This document shows, in pieces, positions 11,826 to 20,958 of a stretch of 64,000 nucleotides of DNA. Source of the stretch: Shewanella salipaludis (GTDB lineage Bacteria > Pseudomonadota > Gammaproteobacteria > Enterobacterales > Shewanellaceae). Location of the stretch: NCBI RefSeq assembly GCF_012911865.1, contig NZ_JAAXYH010000002.1, positions 372,001-436,000 of the forward strand, read 5' to 3'. How positions within the stretch are numbered: position 1 is the stretch's first letter; every line of letters begins with the position of its first letter. The notes beneath the pieces were generated by a model. It was not told the DNA's origin and did not search any database. It was given only the letters and a program-made list of their open reading frames with translations. The position numbers were made by a program, and so were the translations under genes.

Positions 11826-12037
11826 GAGTGTCACCGGGTTGAGCTCCATGCCAGAGTTTCTGCCCGCCTCAGCCTGGGTTAGCCCGGCTTTGCCCCTACC
11901 CTGCTGCATCCCCATCGCCGCAATCTTGCCGGCCGGCGTGCCTTGACACTCCTCTGGGGCATTATTCGCTATCGCCTGAAATTAACACTATGCTTATAAA
12001 GCAATTTTGGGATGAATAACTCATCAAGGATGACATC

Positions 12038-13555
12038 ATGAAACATAAATTAGCCGCATTACTCATGCTTTCTGCCTGTGCCTTCCCAAGCTTGGCCTCG
12101 CAACCTTCCGACATGCCACCGGCATCGACCTGCACCGGCGCTTACCCCAGCTACTTCCAGGATCCAGCCTTCAACGACACTGGCATGTGGGATAACCAAG
12201 TGATCATCAACCAAGCCTATCCTGGCTGGAAAGGCCCTATTTTTCGCCTGAGTGATGCCTATTCCGGCGCCAAGGCGGATCAGGCGGCCCCCTGGCGGGC
12301 CTTCAACCCCTTCGACAAGAGTCTGAGCGAGAGTGACAGGCATGCCCAAGCCAGAGGCTATTTATGGGCCGTGATGCACTATATCCAGGAAGGCAACATA
12401 GGCAGTGGCGATATCGATACCGATTGGGACCTCTGCAACAACCCGGTGCGCTCCTGGTATCACATACCCTACCAAACCTATGACCCCCTCAGCGGCCGCG
12501 AATTCATCCATGGTTTGACCCGGGAAGCCCCAGTCACCATGACCATCGCAGATCAAGGAGATCTTAAGACCACCATGTGGGCCGTGGGCTTTTATAACCC
12601 GGCCGCGGGCAGCAGTATAGGAACAGTGTGGACGGGGGCGCCGGCGCCTGAATTACCCCAGCAGAACTTTCAATTCAATGAAGGCAGTGTCATAGGCAAG
12701 TTATTATTTACCACGGCCACCCCCAATAATTATCCCTTCCTCACGAATGTTCCCGTATGGCAAGCCAACATCAGTGCCAGTGAATTTTGCAGCTGCACAG
12801 GCACTGATGGCCAGGCATGCAGCTTTCAGCAGGAAACCGAGCAATGCCCGCGCTCTGTCGCCGATGTGTATCTGCTGCAGTTCGACATAGCGGTGCGGGA
12901 TAGTCGCTCCCCCGTAGGTTGGGCCTATGGCACTTTCGTCGCCGATGGCCAATTCAAGGCAAGTGAAAAAAATCCATGGGATCGCATTTCCCCCCTGGGC
13001 TTGATGTGGGGCAACGACACGCCGCCGCTTGGCAGCGGGGCCGCCGCCTATCCTCAAGATCCTGTGACAGGCCTGAAAGACAGCGCCATATTCCAGGACG
13101 TCGCCGGCAGACTGAATGCCCAGACAAATGCAGGCCATCTGGGCTGTGACAGCCGACTCAATGGCCCGGCCGACAATGCCCAGAGCAGTTGTCTCTCCTG
13201 CCATCAAACGGCCTCTGTGCCCGACAGCGGCAACAATACCCCCGCCATCATGTACCAGTTCGCCTCCTATCAGAAGAAGGGCAGCGGTCAATGCATGACC
13301 TCGCCGAGCGATTTCGACTTGGCCATAGATCAGGTGTATTTCAAATCTTTCATGTGCTCCAGCTCTTTCAGCGGACCGAAAGACATTGTCCCCGCGCCCG
13401 ATTATGCCCAAGGGCAGAAGCAATGGATCTCGACCGACTTCTCGCTGCAGCTCAGCATCAGCCTGACGCAATGGCAAGAGTGGCAACAAGACCAAGATAA
13501 ACTGAAAAACAACATAAAAATCCGCCGATTCGACGGTACCCTGCCATCACGTTAA
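12038..13555 (+). CDS. Secreted protein with a single c-type heme motif
   Basis: A 505-residue exported protein with a signal peptide (1-20, ending SLA). One canonical heme-attachment motif, CLSCH, lies at residues 385-389. Many other cysteines (32, 133, 251, 253, 261, 270, 370, 419, 440) could form disulfides in the periplasm. No second CXXCH and no transmembrane anchor are seen, so it is probably a soluble periplasmic or secreted cytochrome-like protein. The large N-terminal part (20-370) matches no family I can name. It stands alone upstream of an AT-rich gap. A redox role is inferred from the heme motif only. Confidence 0.7.
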   Translation: MKHKLAALLMLSACAFPSLASQPSDMPPASTCTGAYPSYFQDPAFNDTGMWDNQVIINQAYPGWKGPIFRLSDAYSGAKADQAAPWRAFNPFDKSLSESDRHAQARGYLWAVMHYIQEGNIGSGDIDTDWDLCNNPVRSWYHIPYQTYDPLSGREFIHGLTREAPVTMTIADQGDLKTTMWAVGFYNPAAGSSIGTVWTGAPAPELPQQNFQFNEGSVIGKLLFTTATPNNYPFLTNVPVWQANISASEFCSCTGTDGQACSFQQETEQCPRSVADVYLLQFDIAVRDSRSPVGWAYGTFVADGQFKASEKNPWDRISPLGLMWGNDTPPLGSGAAAYPQDPVTGLKDSAIFQDVAGRLNAQTNAGHLGCDSRLNGPADNAQSSCLSCHQTASVPDSGNNTPAIMYQFASYQKKGSGQCMTSPSDFDLAIDQVYFKSFMCSSSFSGPKDIVPAPDYAQGQKQWISTDFSLQLSISLTQWQEWQQDQDKLKNNIKIRRFDGTLPSR

Positions 13556-13598
13556 CTCACAGGTAGCCTTGATAATGGAGAAGCAGTTCGGCTTGCTG

Positions 13599-13656
13599 CT
13601 TCTTCACTTTTTTCTTCTTCATTTTTTCTTCTTCACTTTCCTGCTTCTTCATCATG
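13599..13656. repeat. CTTCTTCAY-T-rich tandem repeat, 4 copies
   Basis: Four imperfect units of 13-16 bp, each starting CTTCTTCA followed by C or T and a T run, at 13599, 13614, 13628 and 13644. The tract starts 44 bp after the stop codon of the heme-motif gene. It is strongly pyrimidine-rich on the plus strand. Confidence 0.85.
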
Positions 13657-14130
13657 CTTTTACACACTCTGGTAATTAGAAGATAAACTCATAGACAAAC
13701 ATGGATACCGACATAGACTAAAGCATTAGTCAAAACTTCTCCTTACTCCTTCGATATTATTGTCATCCATGAAGTTTAAACACGGCATGTTATTTAATCC
13801 TTATTAAAAATAAGGAACGACATCTCATTAAATAAAAACACGGCAAGCGGTTAATTACCGAATGACCCACCACAAAACAAGTTAAACTGTTTATTTGATT
13901 AAATTTAATATAAATTAATTAAAATTGTCGCAGATCAATAATTAAACAAATTTAACATAACTTAAACAGTCTGAGATTTATTTATTTTTTTAAATTGACC
14001 GGGTAAATTTAAAAATGCTAGTTTAAATAAGTGCCAAGATGTAATGATACTTATATGGTAAAGGAGCTGTACATATAATTCCCATAGGCACGTAACTGTA
14101 CAATGGAATTATTAAAGTAAAGGAATAATA
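13657..14130 (+). promoter_or_regulatory. AT-rich upstream region and leader of the aerolysin-like gene
   Basis: No coding sequence is seen here. The stretch is far richer in A and T than its surroundings. A promoter candidate has TTGACC at 13995-14000, an 18-bp spacer and an extended minus-10 TGC-TAGTTT ending at 14024. This leaves a leader of about 100 bases in which AATTCC and GGAATT segments (about 14075-14115) could pair. An AAAGGAATAATA ribosome site precedes the ATG. The promoter call is by eye. Confidence 0.4.
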
Positions 14131-15429
14131 ATGAAGATAACATCTGGTTTAAATATAATAACACTATCCTGTTTAACGGCATTTATGACGGTTTCCAGCT
14201 TGGTCGAAGCTGCAATCCCAAATACTATCCCCAAGCTCTCTATGGTAGAGCACGCTTCACCGGATCTTGATTCGCTGAAAAATAATGTGATTAATGATCC
14301 TTCATTCATCGGCTCCCTCTTCTACCTCGGTCATCACCTGGGTTATGCCTGGGCCGGCGGCACCGCATCCCAATATGTGGGTCAAGACATAGCGGTGAAA
14401 AGGGAATCGGCTACCGAGTATAGCCTCAATGCCCGTTACAACAGCAATGATCCCTATGCCGGCGGCTACTGGTCCAGCGAACGCCTGAAAGTCAACCTGA
14501 AGAACATACACTTCGTGACCAACCCGCAAGATCTCACTCTGGGTACGCCGCAGATATATGAGCGCGAAGCCCTTTATACTGTCCCCTTTGTTGTCTATAA
14601 CTGGGGAGACAGCGAAGATACCGGCCTGGCAACCCTGAATTACAATCGCACCACCAGCTGGGCAAAAACCGATAACTTTTCATTTTCCGAGAAAATCGGG
14701 GTAACCAATAAATATGAGGTTGGGATCCCTGGGTTGGGGGGAGCGAGTTCGGAAATCAGTGCTGAATTTTCAGCCAGCCAAGGCTGGAGCGAAACCAATG
14801 GCGACAGCACCAGCATCTCTGCCCAGGCACAATATAACGCGACTATGCCACCGCGCAGCAAACGTTATGTCTCGATAACCCTATTCAAACAGAAGGCAGA
14901 TATTCCCTACAGCTCAAATATGTTCATGATGTATGACGTTAAATATGAGAACTTCCTGCGCTGGGGAGGCAATGCCCATATAGATCATCCTACAGACAGA
15001 CCCAATTTCCCCTACACCTTCGGGGGTGCCAATGCCAATAACCTGAACGGGCCGGAATCGATAATAGATCAATATCTGCATCAGGATATTTACGGTTATG
15101 GTGTCTGGGATTGGCCGGCGGCCGTGACCTCCTCAACGAATAAGAGTTGGTTCGAATGGCATCTGGCTAATTTAGCGAGAAAGCATGGCGCGCCTATTTC
15201 CGGCAAGTTTACGACCATAGACTCGAGCCAATTCTATATAGATGCAGGTGCGGCTCTTCCCCTGACAGATGAAGACATGGCCAACCGCCCTGGGGTCCAA
15301 AGCCAAAGTTTCGGGTTCAATAACAACAACATTGAGATAGTGGTCGGAGACATAGAAAACAACGACCATGAGGGGCTCATCGACAACCTCAGCGTTACCC
15401 AGCCAAGCGATATGATGTTGAACAACTGA
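14131..15429 (+). CDS. Aerolysin-family beta-pore-forming toxin, lacking the N-terminal lobe
   Basis: A 432-residue secreted protein with a signal peptide ending about residue 27 (LVEA). It matches Aeromonas aerolysin as I remember it: LGHHLGYAWAGG at 66-77, SQYVGQDIAV at 80-89, TSWAKTDNFSFSEK at 175-188, MPPRSK at 239-244, and FLRWGGNAHIDHP followed by DRPNFPYTF at 275-297. The WDW segment is at 326-328. The probable membrane hairpin is about 191-218. Aerolysin's N-terminal lectin-like domain 1 is absent, as in Clostridium septicum alpha-toxin. A C-terminal activation-peptide region seems present (about 380-432), but has no dibasic cleavage site. The gene is monocistronic. Family assignment is strong; target cell and toxicity are unknown. 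Confidence 0.9.
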   Translation: MKITSGLNIITLSCLTAFMTVSSLVEAAIPNTIPKLSMVEHASPDLDSLKNNVINDPSFIGSLFYLGHHLGYAWAGGTASQYVGQDIAVKRESATEYSLNARYNSNDPYAGGYWSSERLKVNLKNIHFVTNPQDLTLGTPQIYEREALYTVPFVVYNWGDSEDTGLATLNYNRTTSWAKTDNFSFSEKIGVTNKYEVGIPGLGGASSEISAEFSASQGWSETNGDSTSISAQAQYNATMPPRSKRYVSITLFKQKADIPYSSNMFMMYDVKYENFLRWGGNAHIDHPTDRPNFPYTFGGANANNLNGPESIIDQYLHQDIYGYGVWDWPAAVTSSTNKSWFEWHLANLARKHGAPISGKFTTIDSSQFYIDAGAALPLTDEDMANRPGVQSQSFGFNNNNIEIVVGDIENNDHEGLIDNLSVTQPSDMMLNN

Positions 15430-15503
15430 GTTATCTTCACCTCAGTGTCGCTAACCACAGGAGTCGGAGATCTTCATAGCCTGGACGGATGAAGCCCCGG
15501 CGT

Positions 15504-15531
15504 TAAACCCCGACGCTCGCGCCGGGGTTTA
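15504..15531 (+). terminator. Hairpin after the aerolysin-like gene
   Basis: A 9-bp stem TAAACCCCG/CGGGGTTTA with a 10-nt loop, 75 bases past the stop codon. The T run after it is weak, so it may act as an inefficient terminator or as a 3'-end stabiliser. Confidence 0.55.
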
Positions 15532-15765
15532 TTACATCCAAACACAGCTGTTTTTAAGGCTTTGCCGGGGATTGGCGACAGCTGATCCCTCGGCTAACCT
15601 GAGTCATCCATTCCCTTGAAGAAAAACACATTTCCAATAAAATGACTTCTCCCCAAGCACGCCAGGATTTAGACTGAGTTCCATTCTGGCCGAGCAAGCC
15701 ACTCTTGCTCGTGCATTTGCTTGTGCATTTGCTTCTGCCGTGACTCACCCATTGGGAGCCCTATC
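15532..15765. repeat. Intergenic stretch with a 12-bp tandem repeat
   Basis: No gene is seen between the aerolysin-like gene and the GST gene. At 15705-15735 there are two full and one partial 12-bp units (TTGCTCGTGCAT, TTGCTTGTGCAT, TTGCTTCTGCC). The TTG start of the next gene lies 30 bases after the tract. Confidence 0.75.
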
Positions 15766-16449
15766 TTGCTTACTCTCTATATAGCCAATAAAAACTACTC
15801 ATCCTGGTCGCTGCGCCCCTGGATCCTCATGACCCAATTGGGGCTGACATTCGAAGAAAAACTGGTGCCCTTCGGCGGCCAGGAAAACGCGAGTCGCTTC
15901 AGCAGCTTTTCACCGACAGCCAAGGTACCCTGCCTGCAGGATGGCGAGATCCTGGTGTGGGATTCACTGGCAATCATAGAATACCTGGCCGAGCAGGTGC
16001 CGGAGATCTGGCCCGCCGATCGCGTCGCCCGCGCCTGGGCACGCTGTGCCGCCGCCGAGATGCATTCAGGTTTCGGCGCCATACGCAACGGCTGCACCAT
16101 GAACTGCGGCCTGAGGGTAAGGCTGCATCAATGGCCCGACTCCCTCGAGGCGGAATGGCGGCGAATAGACAGCCTCTGGCAACAGGGGCTCACGCGCTTC
16201 GGCGGCCCCTTCCTGGCGGGCGAGCACTTCAGCGCCGTCGATGCCTTCTTCGCCCCACTGGCCTTTCGAGCCCAGAGTTACGCCCCGCCCCTGTCTGCCA
16301 GCGCTCAGGCCTATGTACAACACCTGTTGGCACTGCCCGGCATGCAAGCCTGGTATGAGGCGGCGCTGGCCGAACCCTGGCGCGACGAGGAGCACGAAAC
16401 CGAGGCCAGAGAGGCGGGGGTCTGGCTGGAAGATCTGCGGACAAATTGA
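15766..16449 (+). CDS. Glutathione S-transferase family protein
   Basis: A cytosolic GST-fold protein of 227 residues from a TTG start at 15766, chosen because GGGAG precedes it and because LTLYIANKNYSSWSLRPW is the normal thioredoxin-domain opening. The N-terminal domain includes TAKVPCL (cis-Pro) and the SLAIIEYLAE segment that contacts glutathione. The C-terminal helical domain contains FGGPFLAGEHFSAVDAFF. Possible roles are detoxification or thiol chemistry; the substrate cannot be read from sequence. Confidence 0.9.
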   Translation: MLTLYIANKNYSSWSLRPWILMTQLGLTFEEKLVPFGGQENASRFSSFSPTAKVPCLQDGEILVWDSLAIIEYLAEQVPEIWPADRVARAWARCAAAEMHSGFGAIRNGCTMNCGLRVRLHQWPDSLEAEWRRIDSLWQQGLTRFGGPFLAGEHFSAVDAFFAPLAFRAQSYAPPLSASAQAYVQHLLALPGMQAWYEAALAEPWRDEEHETEAREAGVWLEDLRTN

Positions 16450-16582
16450 GCTCGGCAGGCGGCCGACGCCGGTCGGCTGCCACTTGCAACCGAACCTATT
16501 GGGGGCTGGGAGCTAGGCGAATCGGCCCATAACGTGAGCCTATGAGGGTCAGCCGGCGCGTCCAGTGCCTCTGCCCTTAGCC

Positions 16583-17272
16583 TCATGCCTGTCGGCTTCG
16601 GCAAGCCGCCATCAAGCGCATGAAGTCGTCCCGCTCCTGGCCCGGGCTCACAGGGAAAAAGCGTCCCAATTTATCCAGCGCCACTATGCGATCCACCCTG
16701 AAGTTACGAAAATCGGCTCTAAGCTCACACCAGGTCAGCAGGGTCCAGGTGCCGCGCCAGAAGTAGATGGCCAGCGGACGCACTTCCCGCTCGGTCTGCA
16801 CCCGATTGGCATCCTGATAGCAGAGCTTCACATATTCGCGGGCGCTGGCGGCATTGCGCAAGGGATCCAAAAACTGGAACTCATCCGAATCCAGATAGAA
16901 GTCCGGGGAAAACATCAGCGACTGGTTACGCTGCAACCTGGCGGGCAACACGGCTTCGACCTTGATCAGCGCCTGTTTGGCGGCGCTGCCCAGCTCCTTG
17001 CCGCCCCAGGTCTGCACCATGCGCATGCCCACCTGTATCGCCTCGAGCTCGGCCTCGGTAAACATGAGTGGCGGCACATTGACCTCGTGGCGCAGCAGGT
17101 AGCCCACCCCGGCCTCACCCTCTATGGGAATACCACTCAGGCAGAGGTCCTGCACGTCACGGTAGATGGTACGGGTCGAGACCTCGAGCCGCTCGGCCAG
17201 TTCGGCGGCCGTGGTCAGGCGTCGGTGACGCAGGATCTGGACCAGTTGAAATAATCTGTCGGCGCGGCGCAT
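16583..17272 (-). CDS. YafY-type transcriptional regulator (HTH plus WYL domain)
   Basis: A 229-residue regulator. A DeoR-like winged helix-turn-helix occupies residues 1-60 (LTTAAELAERLEVSTRTIYRD). A WYL sensor domain follows; here the signature region reads LAIYFWRGTWTLLTWCEL. WYL proteins usually bind nucleic acid or nucleotide-like ligands. It is transcribed in the same direction as the GyrI-like and VOC genes to its right. Whether it controls them is unknown. Confidence 0.85.
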   Translation of the reverse strand: MRRADRLFQLVQILRHRRLTTAAELAERLEVSTRTIYRDVQDLCLSGIPIEGEAGVGYLLRHEVNVPPLMFTEAELEAIQVGMRMVQTWGGKELGSAAKQALIKVEAVLPARLQRNQSLMFSPDFYLDSDEFQFLDPLRNAASAREYVKLCYQDANRVQTEREVRPLAIYFWRGTWTLLTWCELRADFRNFRVDRIVALDKLGRFFPVSPGQERDDFMRLMAACRSRQA

Positions 17273-17431
17273 CCCGTCTCTGTTCTCCCTTTGACACTCA
17301 GTTTGTTGACCCTATCGCTTGTTGACACTGTTGCGCCATTGGCAAGTGCAAGAGTCGCCCCAAGCAAAAGCCAGATCTGCATGCAGATCTGGCTTGGCTA
17401 TGCAGTGGCCGGCGGGCCTACGCCTTCAGGC

Positions 17432-17485
17432 CACAGTCATTCAGACCACTGGCATTCAAACCACAGTTATTCAAACCCCAGTCAT
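17432..17485. repeat. 15-bp tandem repeat, 3.6 copies
   Basis: Units CACAGTCATTCAGAC (17432), CACTGGCATTCAAAC (17447) and CACAGTTATTCAAAC (17462), then a partial unit. It occupies the gap between the YafY-type regulator and the end of the GyrI-like gene. Confidence 0.92.
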
Positions 17486-17504
17486 CTTCTCGCTCATCCC
17501 TTCT

Positions 17505-17966
17505 TTAGCCTACCACCCCAATGCAGATCTCGACCCGGCTGTCATTGGGATAACATTCGAAGTCGGTCAGATAGCGGCGGCGGTATGGGCAATCGGCCGA
17601 GGCGAAATAGGCCCACACCCGGCCCCAGAGGTCAATCACGCTCCCTGGCATCTCCCCCTCGGCGCTGAACTGCAGGTAGTCTCCGGCCACCAGAGTGACC
17701 TCGGCCATGGCGTTATCCGCCGAGGCGGCCGCCAGAGAGTCTGCTGTTGTGCCGGCCAGGACACTGAAGTCGGCATGCATATCGGATTGATACTCATGGT
17801 AGACCCCATACACTGGTGTGCCGGCATTGAGGCGGCTCCCGTACCTGGCATGGAATTGCTGCCATAGGGGCCCTATCTTGCCCGACGCAGGTTGCATCTC
17901 GGCCGCATTATTGGTGCGTACCTTGAGCCCATGTATCTGCTTGTCATCCAAGTGTATCAATTTCAA
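17505..17966 (-). CDS. GyrI-like / AraC effector-binding domain protein
   Basis: A 153-residue stand-alone small-molecule-binding domain of the GyrI-like type. Characteristic parts are an early KLIHLDDKQIHGLKVRT strand, a middle segment YGVYHEYQSDMHADFSVLAG, and a late DLWGRVWAYFA helix. I place the start at TTG 17966 because AGGAG lies 7 bases upstream; longer readings run into the VOC gene. It lies just downstream of the VOC gene on the same strand. Relatives bind hydrophobic drugs or inhibit gyrase; the function here is unknown. Confidence 0.75.
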   Translation of the reverse strand: MKLIHLDDKQIHGLKVRTNNAAEMQPASGKIGPLWQQFHARYGSRLNAGTPVYGVYHEYQSDMHADFSVLAGTTADSLAAASADNAMAEVTLVAGDYLQFSAEGEMPGSVIDLWGRVWAYFASADCPYRRRYLTDFECYPNDSRVEICIGVVG

Positions 17967-18000
17967 TTTCGACTCCTGTTCCCTGCCCTTCGACGCTCGC

Positions 18001-18387
18001 TTATGCCAAATCTCTGGCCCACAAGCCAACCCTGTTGCCTTCGCTGTCGACAAACTGGGCGCAATAGCCGCATTCGCCGTCCTTAATGCCCGTTGCCGGC
18101 ATGAGGATCTCGACGCCGGCCGACGCCAGCCTGTCCAGCAAGGGCTGCAGTTTATCACTCAGATGCAGATAGACCACAGATCCCTGCAGTGAAGGCTCTG
18201 TGCCCGTGTGCTTGATCAGCCCTATGCTGGCGGCATCCGGCTGCTCTGTCAGCAGCACGGCATATTCCATGTCCCCCATGGTTTCATTTTTGAACGCCAG
18301 GGTGAAATGATGCTGATAAAATGCGATGGCTCTGTCCATATCTGTCACTGGGATTTCGCCCCAGACCAGAGGTGCAATTGGTAACAT
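18001..18387 (-). CDS. VOC (glyoxalase/bleomycin-resistance) family protein
   Basis: A 128-residue protein with the paired beta-alpha-beta-beta-beta fold expected of the vicinal oxygen chelate superfamily: WGEIPVTDMDRAIAFYQHHF at the start and YCAQFVDSEGNRVGLWA at the end. The ATG at 18387 has AAGGAG upstream. A GyrI-like gene follows on the same strand, so the two may be co-transcribed. Substrate and metal are unknown. Confidence 0.85.
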   Translation of the reverse strand: MLPIAPLVWGEIPVTDMDRAIAFYQHHFTLAFKNETMGDMEYAVLLTEQPDAASIGLIKHTGTEPSLQGSVVYLHLSDKLQPLLDRLASAGVEILMPATGIKDGECGYCAQFVDSEGNRVGLWARDLA

Positions 18388-18529
18388 ATTGATGCTCTCC
18401 TTGTTGAAAATCCATATAAATTTCAGTGGCCAACGAATTGGAACTACACAGTTTGGCCGACAGGAAGCAGCATAAGGCCCACCTACTGACAGCATAGTGT
18501 CAGTAGGCTTGGCGCAGATGAAAAAATAG

Positions 18530-20251
18530 TTACTTTGGCAGGCTGGCCTGATGGGCCTGGATGAAATTCGCCATGGCCTTGTCGGCACGGCCGTTGGCAC
18601 TGTCCAGGCTGTCGTCGGGGTTAAGGGGTTCCACCAGCTCGTAATAACACTTGATCTTGGGCTCTGTGCCGGACGGCCGCACTATCACCCTGGCTCCCCC
18701 CTCCAGGCGGTAGAGCAACACATCGCTGGCGGGCAGCTCTATGGCCTCGCTGCGGCCATCGGCGAAGCGGCGCAGACTGCTTTTGAGATCTTCGGTCTCC
18801 AGCACCCGGAAACCGGCGATGGCCTCGGGCGGATGTTCACGCAAGTAGGCGCCTATGTCTGGGGTACCCGGCTTGAGCGCTATGCTCACCTGGGCGTTGA
18901 GGTGCAGACCATGCCGGCGGTAAATCTGCTCCAGCCTGTCCCAGAGCGTCAGCCCCTGGGCGGTTAATTCGGCAGTCAGCTGGGCGAAGGCCAGTAGCGC
19001 CGAGATGCCATCCTTGTCCCACACCATGTCACCCACCGTATAGCCCAGGGCTTCTTCGTAGGCGAACAGGAAACGGTTCTCGGCTTTCGACTTGGCGATG
19101 GCGACATTCATCAGCCATTTGAATCCTGTCAGTGTGGTATAAGTCTGGCTGTTGAAACTGGCGGCAATCTTGGACAGCAGGCTGGAAGACACTAAGGTGG
19201 TGCCCGTCAGCCTATGGTCGAGGGCGGCGTGACCCAGGAGGTAATGCCCCAGCAAGGCGCCGACCTGATCGCCGGTCAGCATCCGGTAGTCACCGTCGTC
19301 CCGGCGCACCGCCACGGCGAAGCGATCGGCATCCGGGTCGTTGGCACAGGCCAGCATGGCGCCATGCTTTTGGGCCTCGGCGATCACCAGATCCATGGCT
19401 CCCGGCTCTTCAGGGTTGGGGAAGTTGACCGTAGGAAAATCACCGTCAGGCTCACGCTGGGCCGCCACCGAATACACCAAATTGAAACCCGCATCGGCGA
19501 GCACTGTCTCGGCCATCTCGGCGCCGACCCCATGCATGGCGGTGTAGGCCAGGCTCACGCCCTCGGGCGGAATGGCGCTCTGCAATACCTCGGCGTGCAT
19601 TATGCCGCGGCGGTATAGCTGATAGAAATCATCCTGCAACCAACTGAGCTTGCCCAACTTGGTCGCCAGGCTCTGATCCAGGAAGGGAATGTCCTGGGTG
19701 GCCGCCTGTTCGATACAGGCGGCGATACCTTTGTCATGGGGCGGAATGATCTGGGCACCATTCTCCCAGTAGACCTTATAACCGTTGTACTCGGGAGGAT
19801 TGTGACTGGCGGTCACCACTATCCCGGCCGCGGCATCGAAGTGTTTCACCCCGAAAGCCACCAGCGGCGTCGGCGCCACCCTGGCGGTCAAACGAACCCT
19901 GATGCCCATGGCGGTCAAGACGCTGGCGGCGTCGTGGGCGAACTGGCGGGAATCATGGCGGCCATCGAAACCTATCACCACCCCGCGCACCGCCGCGTCT
20001 TTCACCTGCCGCAACAGATAGTTGCCCAGCCCCGCCGACGTCTGGCATATCACCAAGCGATTCATGCCCATGGGGCCAGGGCCAACCACGCCGCGCAGCC
20101 CGGCGGTGCCAAATTCCAGCCGACCGGCGAAACGGGCGGCAAGCTCAGCCTCATCCTGCGCCTGGATCAGCGCTTGCAGCTGGGCCCGGGTGTGGGGGTC
20201 GGGATCTTTTTCCAGCCAATGCTTCAACTGTAATTGCAGATGGGTATTCAT
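18530..20251 (-). CDS. Phosphohexomutase (phosphoglucomutase/phosphomannomutase family)
   Basis: Cytoplasmic alpha-D-phosphohexomutase of 573 residues, the longer phosphoglucomutase-2-like subclass. The catalytic phosphoserine is Ser149 in TASHNP. The metal loop is DPDADR and the sugar-recognition loop includes FAYEEALGY. The C-terminal phosphate-binding loop is RPSGTEPKIK. It probably interconverts glucose-1- and glucose-6-phosphate, or the mannose equivalents, for envelope sugars or glycogen. No obvious operon partner is present. Confidence 0.9.
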   Translation of the reverse strand: MNTHLQLQLKHWLEKDPDPHTRAQLQALIQAQDEAELAARFAGRLEFGTAGLRGVVGPGPMGMNRLVICQTSAGLGNYLLRQVKDAAVRGVVIGFDGRHDSRQFAHDAASVLTAMGIRVRLTARVAPTPLVAFGVKHFDAAAGIVVTASHNPPEYNGYKVYWENGAQIIPPHDKGIAACIEQAATQDIPFLDQSLATKLGKLSWLQDDFYQLYRRGIMHAEVLQSAIPPEGVSLAYTAMHGVGAEMAETVLADAGFNLVYSVAAQREPDGDFPTVNFPNPEEPGAMDLVIAEAQKHGAMLACANDPDADRFAVAVRRDDGDYRMLTGDQVGALLGHYLLGHAALDHRLTGTTLVSSSLLSKIAASFNSQTYTTLTGFKWLMNVAIAKSKAENRFLFAYEEALGYTVGDMVWDKDGISALLAFAQLTAELTAQGLTLWDRLEQIYRRHGLHLNAQVSIALKPGTPDIGAYLREHPPEAIAGFRVLETEDLKSSLRRFADGRSEAIELPASDVLLYRLEGGARVIVRPSGTEPKIKCYYELVEPLNPDDSLDSANGRADKAMANFIQAHQASLPK

Positions 20252-20471
20252 TGAGCACCTCGTTCAACCTAAGCTTGAGTCACATTAAGAAAAACTCTGG
20301 CATAGAACAAGCGAATTTGCATTAATTACCCGAGCACGGCAGGGATGGACTGGCATAGGCTGAGGCGCCCTCGAGGCCGCGACTCGAACGGCGCCACAGG
20401 GGAGAGGTGTATGCGGTAAAGGCCCAGACTCATGTTCGAGCCTGATGCCGTGCTGCGGCGGCAAGCCCCGG

Positions 20472-20783
20472 TTAACGCGATAGATTTATCGACACCACAT
20501 TCAGGATCGAATCCTGGTCTTTCTGCTGCTGGTGTTCCAGCTGCTCACGCCAGGGCTTATCACACACGCGCACCAAAAAGAAATTCTCCCTCGAGGTATC
20601 TGTGACGAACGCCATGCCGCTCTGCATCAGCTCATAGTGAATATCATGCACGAACACCAGGGAAAAATTTTGCCGGCCCGTGAGTTGATTTATGTCTTCG
20701 CGGGTGAGACTCACACCCTGCTCAACCTCTTCGAAGCGTTTGTATAGCCAATTAGCAAATTCCTTCGCACTTACCATAGACAT
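20472..20783 (-). CDS. Conserved hypothetical protein, 103 residues
   Basis: A small soluble acidic protein. I chose the ATG at 20783, which has GGGAG 8 bases upstream and begins MSMVSAKEFANWLYKRFEEV. The reading frame is clean and codon use resembles that of its neighbours. I do not recognise a domain. The central part has hydrophobic strands (FSLVFVHDIHYEL) and the tail is Gln/Asp-rich. It stands alone between the mutase gene and a gene remnant. Confidence 0.65.
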   Translation of the reverse strand: MSMVSAKEFANWLYKRFEEVEQGVSLTREDINQLTGRQNFSLVFVHDIHYELMQSGMAFVTDTSRENFFLVRVCDKPWREQLEHQQQKDQDSILNVVSINLSR

Positions 20784-20958
20784 TCTTGTATCTCCCATGC
20801 CATTGGATTTCTGGCTCGCTCGCCTCAAACCGACCCGTTTACCGGCTGAACAACGACGGCTAAGCAGTTATGTATTTTTCATCTTTATTAATTACTTAAC
20901 TCTATTATACCCATACGTTGGCATCCATGACCCAGGACGGAAACTGACCATGTGTTAA

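Noticed and set aside
11941..12037. Promoter with TTGACA at 11943 upstream of the heme-motif gene
   Set aside because: The minus-35 is perfect, but no acceptable minus-10 lies at 16-18 bp, so the site was not listed.
17432..17485. Possible CRISPR array
   Set aside because: Units are 15 bp, adjacent, imperfect and have no spacers. No cas genes are present.
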